Shown here piece by piece: positions 20,909 to 27,917 of a stretch of DNA of 35,545 nt. The stretch covers positions 1-35,545 of the IMG/VR virus record IMGVR_UViG_3300031553_000018; one strand, written 5' to 3'. The notes beneath the pieces are model-generated. The model saw only the letters and a program-made list of their open reading frames with translations, had not been told where the DNA came from and searched no databases. Each line of letters begins with the position of its first letter. Positions within the stretch are counted from its first letter, which is position 1. Made by a program: the position numbers and the translations under genes. This DNA is from a virus.

Positions 20909-22813
20909 ATGAAGAAAGTATTTGTATTGATGCTTGCCGTCCTCCTTCTGGGGACGGTTGGAGTGACGCAGACTAAAATCTTCGATACTGTTATTATCGA
21001 AGGACCGCTTACCCTTACAGGGACGAGCGTAGTGTCATTCACTGGCTTAACGTTCGCGCTAGATTTTAGCTCTACTGTGTTAATCGACGGAGCAGCGTCG
21101 GTTGACCTTACGAGCGCGGGACACGTTGATCTCGAATCGGCAGACATCCGACTTGGACTTGATGCGGATGACTACATGAAGCTCGTCACGACCAACAGTA
21201 CAGCGGATCTGTCTATCTCTCATCCGGGGAATACTGGGGCATTGATAACATGGACCGCTGGCGGTTGGACACTCACGGGCAACTTTGCAACTGATGGTAC
21301 AACGGCGCAGTTGGATGGAAGCACGTCCGTTAAGCTCGTAAGTAATACGCTTGCGGGTGTAGAGTGCGGTGATATTCGACTGGGTTATGATGCCAGTGAT
21401 TATATGAAGATCGCTGTTGCTACTGGAACTGGAGACGTAACTATTACCCATACCGGTACAAACAAAGCCGTAAGCTGGACCGCTGCTGGCGGATTTAGCT
21501 GGGCGGGTGAGTTTGCAATGAATACCAATAAGATCACTGGTGCAGGAGATCCAACAGCAGCGCAGGATTTAGCAACAAAAGCCTACGTTGACGCCACAGC
21601 GCAAGGGTTGAAGGTTCATGCGGCTGTCGCGTGTGCTACTACTGCGAACATCTCATTGTCGGCAGAGCAAACACTGGACGGTATCCTGACATCAACCGAC
21701 AGGGTTCTAGTAAAGGATCAAACGGCCCCCGCAGAGAACGGTATCTATGTCAGTGCTGGAGGTGCTTGGGTAAGAGCCGGTGACATGGACGTGTCCACAG
21801 AGGTAGCAGGATCATTCGTTTTCGTGTCTGATGGGACAACCCTCGGATGCACCGGATGGACCTGTACTATCGAACCAGAAGACTTCACACTTGGCACGAC
21901 TGCAATGCCTTGGAGTCAATTCTCCGATGCTGGATATATTACGGCAAGCGGTGGGTTGACAAAGACGGGTAATAACGTTGCCCCTGATGGCAACCTGGCA
22001 GACCTTAATACGTCTGGCGAGGTTTCAGGTGATAACTACGTCCTTGCCAGTACAGGCGCGGGTGTGGTTGTCTGGGAAACGGGCGATACTCTTCGCACGT
22101 CTCTTGGTTTGGCTATTAGTACGAATGTTCAAGCCTGGGACACGGATCTAGATACCTGGGCGACACTAACACCGACCGCTGATGCACAAACACTCGTTGA
22201 ATCAACAAATTTCCTATCGATGACTCAGGATCTAAGTGTCGAGATAGGCGTAGACGTCCAAGCGTGGGATACACAGCTAGATGATATCGCGGCCTTGGTT
22301 CAGTCAGATTCCTACATTATTGTTGGCGATGATTCAAACTGGGTACAGGAAACTGGAGCTACGGCTAGAAGTTCGCTCGGGGTTGCCATCGATTCTGATG
22401 TGCAAGCATACAGCGCGGATCTTGGCACAATTGCAACAGCGGCGTCAACTGCTACTAATGAGGGTGTGGTATTCATCAGTCAGTTTGCCATTGCCCATAC
22501 GCAGACGGATAGTTACACGGTCTGCATAGTTCCGGCAAATGCCGATGTGACCAAAGTCGAGATCGCTACCACCACAGCCTTCACCGGTGGGTCTGCGACT
22601 ACGATTGATGTTGGTTACGTCGGTACGCTTGAAGCTTACGCTAGCGATCTTGACATTCGCTCCGCGGGCTTTGCGGACTGTGACGTGTTTAGCAATCTAG
22701 GCGACGTTGGTGCATCTGACGTAACGATGAAGGCGCAGATCGCAACCGATGATAGCGCGGGCGCGTGTATAGTCTATATTTACTGGACGATGGGCACGCC
22801 TGGAACTCCATAA
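20909..22813 (+). CDS. Fibre protein with signal peptide
   Basis: A 634-residue fibre. ATG 20909 (AGGAGG 8 bases upstream) gives MKKVFVLMLAVLLLGTVGVT, a typical signal peptide. Two copies of a DIRLG-DA-DYMK...WTA-GG domain (nt 21143 and 21371, period 228) follow. The middle DLATKAYVDATAQGLKVHAA and LVKDQTAPAENGIYV are tail-fibre hallmarks, and the LG-AI-T-VQAWDTDLD repeats (nt 22088-22440) suggest a trimeric shaft. The C-terminal beta domain is like the 20480 protein. Its location among head genes suggests a capsid fibre. Confidence 0.7.
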   Translation: MKKVFVLMLAVLLLGTVGVTQTKIFDTVIIEGPLTLTGTSVVSFTGLTFALDFSSTVLIDGAASVDLTSAGHVDLESADIRLGLDADDYMKLVTTNSTADLSISHPGNTGALITWTAGGWTLTGNFATDGTTAQLDGSTSVKLVSNTLAGVECGDIRLGYDASDYMKIAVATGTGDVTITHTGTNKAVSWTAAGGFSWAGEFAMNTNKITGAGDPTAAQDLATKAYVDATAQGLKVHAAVACATTANISLSAEQTLDGILTSTDRVLVKDQTAPAENGIYVSAGGAWVRAGDMDVSTEVAGSFVFVSDGTTLGCTGWTCTIEPEDFTLGTTAMPWSQFSDAGYITASGGLTKTGNNVAPDGNLADLNTSGEVSGDNYVLASTGAGVVVWETGDTLRTSLGLAISTNVQAWDTDLDTWATLTPTADAQTLVESTNFLSMTQDLSVEIGVDVQAWDTQLDDIAALVQSDSYIIVGDDSNWVQETGATARSSLGVAIDSDVQAYSADLGTIATAASTATNEGVVFISQFAIAHTQTDSYTVCIVPANADVTKVEIATTTAFTGGSATTIDVGYVGTLEAYASDLDIRSAGFADCDVFSNLGDVGASDVTMKAQIATDDSAGACIVYIYWTMGTPGTP

Positions 22814-22828
22814 TAATAGAGGAGTGTT

Positions 22829-23074
22829 ATGACCCAGAAACGTGTTTTGACCTTCGTCCTGGCTATCATGCTAGGCGTTGGCTGTGGATTCGGGGGTGTA
22901 TGGATGGGGGAACAGAGTATCCCCTATCCAGAACCCACTACTACAATTACAGTTGACGGGGATGCTCTTCGGGCAGCCCTGCTAGACGCATCATTGACCA
23001 ACACGAAAGCGTGGATAGCCCGTAACTACATTCTAGATCGAGAAGCGGAGGCCCATGAAACCACTGGTGATTAG
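22829..23074 (+). CDS. Small membrane-anchored protein (first of pair)
   Basis: An 81-residue protein. Residues 5-26 (RVLTFVLAIMLGVGCGFGGV) form a membrane anchor or signal segment; the rest is extracytoplasmic-like, with a Pro/Thr stretch and a charged helix. It resembles the next protein (LG..CG..G.W). A GAGGAG site precedes it. It may help membrane-linked assembly or act as a spanin-like protein; neither is shown. Confidence 0.55.
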   Translation: MTQKRVLTFVLAIMLGVGCGFGGVWMGEQSIPYPEPTTTITVDGDALRAALLDASLTNTKAWIARNYILDREAEAHETTGD

Positions 23075-23258
23075 TCTAGTTATCATTCTAGGTATTAGCT
23101 GCGGGTTGATTGGTACTTGGCTGGCAACCCCGTCGTATGGAATAACGTTTTACACATACAGCTGGGCAACCATTCAGGATATGAACGATCCCGCGACTGG
23201 AGCATGTTTGTTTCCGGCAGATACGGTACAAGGCCAAAGTGTGAGTGTGGGACTATGA
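23055..23258 (+). CDS. Small membrane-anchored protein (second of pair)
   Basis: A 67-residue protein with a GCGGAGG site, overlapping the previous gene by 20 bases. An N-terminal hydrophobic helix (PLVISLVIILGISCGLIGTW) leads to a polar tail with one further Cys. The LGISCG stretch mirrors LGVGCG of its neighbour, suggesting duplication. A lipobox reading is imperfect in both. Confidence 0.55.
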   Translation: MKPLVISLVIILGISCGLIGTWLATPSYGITFYTYSWATIQDMNDPATGACLFPADTVQGQSVSVGL

Positions 23259-23464
23259 AGATCGAGCTTACAAAAGACAGGAAGATTAAGGGCAAGCCTC
23301 GCGAAGCAGGCGAAACCATCACTGTCCAGAAGGACCTTGGCGAACGGCTGATTAGTAACGGCTTGGCGAACAGGATAATTGGCGAACAAGAGAATCGGGT
23401 GGCCTTGGAGGACCAGGGCCACCGCCGGTTCAGTGGTCACAAAATCTTTAGGGGTGACCCATGA
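23255..23464 (+). CDS. Small phage protein of head-module type
   Basis: A 69-residue basic protein starting at ATG 23255 (overlapping the previous stop). The pattern KIELTKDRKIKGKPREAGET...V.KDLGERLISNGLA is a small protein often placed between capsid and connector genes in siphoviruses; function unknown. The ribosome binding site is weak, so translation may depend on coupling. Confidence 0.6.
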   Translation: MKIELTKDRKIKGKPREAGETITVQKDLGERLISNGLANRIIGEQENRVALEDQGHRRFSGHKIFRGDP

Positions 23465-23991
23465 GTATAGTGGCCTGCAGAGTCAACAAAGATAACTATG
23501 AGATCGCCGCTGATTCGATCACTGTACGTGGATACACACAAGAAAAAGGTGATCGGACTAAACATTCGAAGCTTTGGGAGTCTAATGGTTTGATTGTTGG
23601 CGGGGTTGGATTTTGCGAAGAGCTAGGATTATTGCAATTCTTTGCCGGTACACATCAACTTGCAGCAGCAACGGAAGGAGCTTTACTAGAGTTTCTTGTG
23701 GAGTTTTCAGCGTGGAAAAAGCGAAAGATCAATAAACCAGAGCTGGAAAATTCCTATCTTATGGGTATAGAAGACATTATTTTGTATGTAAATCAATGGC
23801 ACATTACACGTGTCTCTACATTTGAGGCAATCGGAGCTGGAGAGGACTTTGCGCTTGCGGCGTTACACCTTGGGCACAGTGCAGAAGAAGCAGTGCGTGT
23901 GGCGACTGAACTAAGTATCTATTGTGAAACACCAATTCAGGTTAAGCGGAGAACTTTCAAAGGAGAGGGTAAAGGAGTAGCCGATGCCTAA
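23461..23991 (+). CDS. HslV/proteasome-beta-like Ntn hydrolase
   Basis: A 176-residue protein resembling HslV and proteasome beta subunits. After removal of Met, the chain starts at Ser1 with Asp17 (in EIAADS) and Lys33 (in RTKHSKLWE), the same positions as Thr1/Asp17/Lys33 of HslV. Further matches are IVGGVGFCEELGLLQFF and AIGAGEDFALAALHLGHSAE, like HslV GxxG and AIGSG..ALAAA. Serine replaces the usual threonine nucleophile. No ATPase partner (HslU) is nearby. Placed between head and connector genes, a role in virion maturation is possible; a non-catalytic role is the alternative. Confidence 0.75.
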   Translation: MSIVACRVNKDNYEIAADSITVRGYTQEKGDRTKHSKLWESNGLIVGGVGFCEELGLLQFFAGTHQLAAATEGALLEFLVEFSAWKKRKINKPELENSYLMGIEDIILYVNQWHITRVSTFEAIGAGEDFALAALHLGHSAEEAVRVATELSIYCETPIQVKRRTFKGEGKGVADA

Positions 23992-24694
23992 TGGCCCTGT
24001 CTACACGAACCTAGAATGGGAAGAAGAGGGCGAAGAGGTAACTCTCAAAATCCTCACTAAGGCGTATTGCAATGTCGATGGGACGGATTATGATACGTTG
24101 CTTGAAGCTCTATTCGACGCGGCGAAGCGCAAGGCCGACGAATATCTTAACAATCCATTCGAGGTACTTAACCCTACCATCGTGTTCTCAGGCGTTGAGG
24201 AGAATGATTACATCACTGTCAACGGGCGATCCTATACGGTTGCTGACGCGTTAGATGAGGATGAACTATACTTTGCACTTGGGGATACCGATTCAGATAC
24301 AGCGGACAACTTTTGCTCATTAGTGAACTCGACTACGCTTGGCGGCTCTTATGGGGCCGTTGGCGTGGTTGGGGTAACAGCGACCAACAAGGAAGGTACG
24401 GTTACCTTGACGCGGCGTTATCCCTATCCTGGCAACAAGCTCATTGAGGTTGCAAGTTCAGATGAGGATAAGCTCCTCGTTAGGCAAGTGAGGACATCGG
24501 TCACGATCCCAGAGGATGTAGAACAGTGGATCATGCAGCGCGTCAAGCGTCACTTTGACAACCGAGATGCGCTTCTCTCGGAGAACATTACCGGAAAAAG
24601 TGTCAAGACGTGGATCTCGATGAAGTCGGAAGAAGCGGGGATGGTTGACAATTTTGACCTCCTTTCGCACTACATATTGTTACCGGGACTATAA
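23984..24694 (+). CDS. Head-tail connector (gp6-like) with inserted domain
   Basis: A 236-residue protein. The N-terminal helix pair (LEALFDAAKRKADEYLNNPF) and C-terminal helix (IPEDVEQWIMQRVKRHFDNRD) together look like an HK97 gp6/SPP1 gp15-type connector, but they are separated by about 100 residues (62-162) of the beta domain also found in the 19710 and 25906 proteins. So the insert grew out of a connector loop. Overlaps the upstream gene by 8 bases. Confidence 0.65.
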   Translation: MPNGPVYTNLEWEEEGEEVTLKILTKAYCNVDGTDYDTLLEALFDAAKRKADEYLNNPFEVLNPTIVFSGVEENDYITVNGRSYTVADALDEDELYFALGDTDSDTADNFCSLVNSTTLGGSYGAVGVVGVTATNKEGTVTLTRRYPYPGNKLIEVASSDEDKLLVRQVRTSVTIPEDVEQWIMQRVKRHFDNRDALLSENITGKSVKTWISMKSEEAGMVDNFDLLSHYILLPGL

Positions 24695-24713
24695 GGATTA
24701 TGTGGTGATCTAA

Positions 24714-25058
24714 GTGCGCGACCGTATACGGATAGAGACTGGATCGAAAGTACCTTCGCCGGCGGGCGGGACTGTATGGACACCCGTATCGTCCATTACC
24801 CGCTGCGCTGAGGCAGTGTCGGTTTCTGCTGCGGCCCGTGAGCGTTATCAATCGATTGACAAGGTAATCGAGTATGAATTCCAGTTTCGCGGTAGACCGA
24901 CGATCACCATGCAGGGAACACGGTTTGTATGGGTAACCAACGGGCACCCGAACGTGCTCAAGATTTACGTTCCGGTAGCCCCAGCGGAGAATAGGGATGG
25001 AGTTGGACGATATACAACGGTGCTTGTGAGTGGTACGGGGGAGGTTGCAGATGAGTAA
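24714..25058 (+). CDS. Head-tail adaptor (SPP1 gp16-like)
   Basis: A 114-residue beta-barrel protein with a GTG start. RIRIETGSKVPSPAGGTVWTPV, YEFQFRGRPTITMQGTRFVW and the terminal VLVSGTGEV match head-tail joining proteins, which plug the connector below gp6. Gene order (connector, adaptor, gp10-like, terminator, tail tube) supports this. The ribosome binding site is weak. Confidence 0.75.
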   Translation: MRDRIRIETGSKVPSPAGGTVWTPVSSITRCAEAVSVSAAARERYQSIDKVIEYEFQFRGRPTITMQGTRFVWVTNGHPNVLKIYVPVAPAENRDGVGRYTTVLVSGTGEVADE

Positions 25059-25446
25059 GGTGTTTGTCTCCTATCTTCCGGTGATATTACCGATGATCGA
25101 GGTTGCATCCCGTAAGGCGTTACTTGCCGCCTGCAACGAAGGGCGTAACCAGGTAGACAAGAACCTATCAGGGTTACGCACTGGCCGGACGTATAAGGTG
25201 CCAGAAACACAACGGACTTACATAGCATCAGCGCCAGGTGAGTATCCGGCGGTGCGGCTTGGCGATCTTAAAGGAAGCGTCCGCGCAGTCGTCAAAGGCG
25301 ATAAGGGATACATCGGCTCTGATGAGGAATATGCGTTGCCACTTGAGAAGAAGGCGTCGAGTAAAGGTGGGCGTCCGTGGCTCAAGCCGTCCTTGGATCA
25401 AGCGAGACCAAAAATGTTACGTGAGCTTGCTAAGAGGTGGTTCTAA
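25051..25446 (+). CDS. HK97 gp10-like tail completion protein
   Basis: A 131-residue basic protein. TGRTYKVPETQRTYIASAPGE, LGDLKGSVRAVV, YIGSDEEYALPLE and RPWLKPSLDQA are typical of HK97 gp10/tail-component proteins that join tail to head. ATG 25051 has GGGGAGGTTGC upstream. The stop overlaps the next start (TAATG). Confidence 0.8.
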   Translation: MSKVFVSYLPVILPMIEVASRKALLAACNEGRNQVDKNLSGLRTGRTYKVPETQRTYIASAPGEYPAVRLGDLKGSVRAVVKGDKGYIGSDEEYALPLEKKASSKGGRPWLKPSLDQARPKMLRELAKRWF

Positions 25447-25892
25447 TGCCGCTTGAGACGGGACAGGCAACAAGGAAGTCTATCGCTACTCGCATTACGA
25501 CCGATGAGACGATGATAAGCGTATTCAGCCACGACAGTCTTGTATGGTTATACGATATCGAGGCAGACAGTAATCCTGGTATGCCCTATATGGTGGATCG
25601 GCTTATGGTCAACGGTATCTTCGTTGGCACACACGACTACTACTTGGATCTGTACGATTATAACCTTGATGGCAACCCTGCTCGTATAGGGTTGGCTTTA
25701 GACCAGCTGAAGATTCTATTGCACGGATGGCAGATAACAACTGCTGAGGATGAAATTGGTGGCGGCGTAATGGAAGCACGGGATTATGGGTGGGGATGGA
25801 TACCCACGGGCGATTCAAAGGTTATGCACTACGCGACTCACTGGGCTGTACGGTTCGGAGCGACGCGCGATATAACAAATATCTTAGGTTAA
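25446..25892 (+). CDS. Tail terminator protein
   Basis: A 148-residue protein directly before the tube gene, where tail terminators (gpU/DUF3168-like) lie. It has a beta-alpha layout with an N-terminal helix (ATRKSIATRITTDETM) and later beta strands (YYLDLYDYNL, HWAVRFGATRD). Assignment rests mainly on order and size; sequence match is weak. ATG 25446 preferred over GTG 25437. Confidence 0.6.
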   Translation: MPLETGQATRKSIATRITTDETMISVFSHDSLVWLYDIEADSNPGMPYMVDRLMVNGIFVGTHDYYLDLYDYNLDGNPARIGLALDQLKILLHGWQITTAEDEIGGGVMEARDYGWGWIPTGDSKVMHYATHWAVRFGATRDITNILG

Positions 25893-25905
25893 GGAGTGAT
25901 TCAGA

Positions 25906-27024
25906 ATGGGAACGCACAGAGCAGGAATAACCGCTGCGGCGGTGAACAAGTATTTACGGGGTGGAGGCCCTTTGTATAAGGACTTCACGGACTTAGACAA
26001 TCCAGGCACGCTCCTTGGTGAAACGAAGGGTGGATCGAGCTTCTCTTATGGGTTGAGCTTCCACGACGTTGAGCCGGACGGGGCGATGGGGCTTATCGTC
26101 GGACATAGGCAGATCGACAAGATTATACCGACGCTCGCGGTGAGTCTACTGCAGCATTCAGTAAATCACTATCTGTGGCACCTTCCTGGTGCGAATAGCG
26201 ATGATCAAGCACCGACGGGAGTCAAGGGCGAATACATTGGGGTTGGAACCGAGGTCGATGTTGGTGTTGCCCCTGCGGGAACACCGGACATTGATGAGAG
26301 TACGCTTGAGGTATGGCGAACGCCTGCGGCGTTGGGTTCGGGGGTGAAGTTGACACTTGCCACAGACTACAACATAGTCGATCAAATCACCTTGGCATCG
26401 GTTGCGAATGGTGACACGGTAACGATTGGCGGGGTGGAGTTTACCGCTCACACTGATACGACGACCCCTGCAGATCGGGAATTTGCTATCGATGGAACTG
26501 ACACGGAAGACGCTGTTGAGCTAGTTTCACTTATCAACAATGCGACCTATGGAGTAACAGGAGTCACGGCTACCTCAGCATTAGGCGTTGTCTCCCTTTC
26601 ACGGGCAACTTCAGGGACGAAGAATACTATCACTCAGACTGGCGACACTATGACGATGGCATATCAAGTTGTTCTTGCTACCGCGGGTGGTGCTGTTCTT
26701 GATGGTGACTTCATCACCGTATTCTACGTCTACGATGCGACGGCCTCGGATGACACGTTTACGATCATCAAGCCAGGGCAGATCGCGGCGGCGGACCACC
26801 TAACAAATATCGCACTGTTGTGCGAGGTATCAGAGGTGGGCCAGACCTATCCGATCATCTTCATCATTAAGAATCCATTGAGCGAGCCTGATACGATTGA
26901 GATTCCAGGTGAACGGCTTGGTGAGACATTACTCAAGACAACCTGGAAGGGCTACTTTGATCCAGCGGACGGGCTTGACCTAGCGAACGCTCCGGTTGAG
27001 CTTTGGGTTCCGTATGGAATATAG
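25906..27024 (+). CDS. Major tail (tube) protein with inserted beta domain
   Basis: A 372-residue tube protein. The N-terminus (PLYKDFTDLDNPGTLLGETKGG, FSYGLSFHDVEPDGAMG) and C-terminus (ERLGETLLKTTWKGYFDP) have tube-protein character. Residues about 161-248 hold the domain shared with the 19710 and 23984 proteins (VTIGGVEFTAHTD, FAIDGTDTEDAVELVSLIN, GVTGVTATSALGVVSLS), which would stand out on the tail surface. AAGGAGTG precedes the ATG. Followed by the assembly chaperone. Confidence 0.75.
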   Translation: MGTHRAGITAAAVNKYLRGGGPLYKDFTDLDNPGTLLGETKGGSSFSYGLSFHDVEPDGAMGLIVGHRQIDKIIPTLAVSLLQHSVNHYLWHLPGANSDDQAPTGVKGEYIGVGTEVDVGVAPAGTPDIDESTLEVWRTPAALGSGVKLTLATDYNIVDQITLASVANGDTVTIGGVEFTAHTDTTTPADREFAIDGTDTEDAVELVSLINNATYGVTGVTATSALGVVSLSRATSGTKNTITQTGDTMTMAYQVVLATAGGAVLDGDFITVFYVYDATASDDTFTIIKPGQIAAADHLTNIALLCEVSEVGQTYPIIFIIKNPLSEPDTIEIPGERLGETLLKTTWKGYFDPADGLDLANAPVELWVPYGI

Positions 27025-27032
27025 GGGGATAG

Positions 27033-27626
27033 ATGACTGAGAAAGAAACGAGCGGCGCGGGGCCTATGACCTGGGTCCCGCCCGTGCTAGACATTGTGGG
27101 TGTAGAGCGTAAGGTAAGTCGGCTTGGGCTTCCGCAGATTGGATATCTGGCAAAGATTTACGCTGCCGCTTCATCCCTTGCGAACCGTGCTGCCATGCTA
27201 CAAGCGATCAACGATCCTACGATACTTGGAACGTTTTTGATCGATGCCTGTGTTGTAGCCTTCGATGAAGTTGTGGAACTACTTGCCAGCGTGATCGGTA
27301 TGGATCCTGGCGTGTCTGAGAAAAGAATGGCGAAGCTCCGCGAGGAGCATGACCGCCGTAATGCGCAGCGTGTTGAACGAGGAGAGGATGCTTTCCCGTG
27401 GGTTCCACTTAGTAACGAGGGTACGATCCGCGACCCGAACACATTTCCGCTTGACGCTATTGTAGACCTCATTGAGGCTGTCATTACACATGATGACGTG
27501 ATTGCTTTTTTCGACAAGTTCAAACGGATGGCGAAAGGCCCAGCCCTGGAGAAGCTGATACAGGGTTTGAAAGGGCGATCGACCGGATCGAAGAAAGGTA
27601 CGGGTGGACGGACGAAGAAGTCCTAG
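27033..27626 (+). CDS. Tail assembly chaperone, short form (gpG-like)
   Basis: A 197-residue helical protein between the tube and tape-measure genes, where tail assembly chaperones lie. LDAIVDLIEAVITHDDVIAFF and a basic C-terminus are seen. The G_GGT_TTG heptamer at 27563-27569, in frame, allows a -1 shift into a second frame that continues to 27916, as with lambda gpG/gpGT. A second in-frame heptamer, T_TTT_TTC, is at 27506-27512. Confidence 0.8.
   Translation: MTEKETSGAGPMTWVPPVLDIVGVERKVSRLGLPQIGYLAKIYAAASSLANRAAMLQAINDPTILGTFLIDACVVAFDEVVELLASVIGMDPGVSEKRMAKLREEHDRRNAQRVERGEDAFPWVPLSNEGTIRDPNTFPLDAIVDLIEAVITHDDVIAFFDKFKRMAKGPALEKLIQGLKGRSTGSKKGTGGRTKKS
27563..27569 (+). promoter_or_regulatory. 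Slippery heptamer for -1 frameshift
   Basis: G_GGT_TTG matches the X_XXY_YYZ rule in the chaperone frame. The codons just after the slip read as natural protein in the -1 frame, which favours this site over T_TTT_TTC at 27506-27512, whose shifted product reads less naturally between the sites. Confidence 0.65.
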
Positions 27627-27916
27627 CGTTACCGTACTCGCGGCTCTTACAGCTAATACGGGTAACACGAGAGGCTGTCAGAAGTGACCGCCAACGGGAA
27701 GCAATATGGAGTTACAGAGCAAGCCCGCCAACAGTAGGCGAAGGGGAAAACAGAACGGTAGTGCCGCTCAATAATTGGCTTGTGCAGCTTGGGCTTGGTG
27801 AGGAAGTAGAAGAGAAGGGGCGCACGTTGACCGACGAAGACATCAAGCGAGCATTCTCGCGGGGTGTAAGGAAGATAGCGGTGCTTCCACCAGGGATGAA
27901 GATTAAGGAGAAGTAA
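27563..27916 (+). CDS. -1 frameshift extension of the tail chaperone (gpGT-like)
   Basis: Reading -1 after the GGGTTTG slippery site gives GFERAIDRIEERYGWTDEEV, then LALPYSRLLQLIRVTREA, and the frame stays open to TAA 27914-27916. The RYGWT...LPYS..LL pattern is typical of the T part of gpGT proteins. There is no start codon of its own, so it must be made as a fusion of about 294 residues. This fusion binds the tape measure protein during tail assembly. Confidence 0.8.
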   Translation, partial: GFERAIDRIEERYGWTDEEVLALPYSRLLQLIRVTREAVRSDRQREAIWSYRASPPTVGEGENRTVVPLNNWLVQLGLGEEVEEKGRTLTDEDIKRAFSRGVRKIAVLPPGMKIKEK

Positions 27917-27917
27917 G

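Noticed and set aside
27506-27512. T_TTT_TTC as the main frameshift site
   Set aside because: It is a valid heptamer, but the -1 reading between it and 27563 is less protein-like than the original frame, so the later G_GGT_TTG fits better. It is kept as an alternative.
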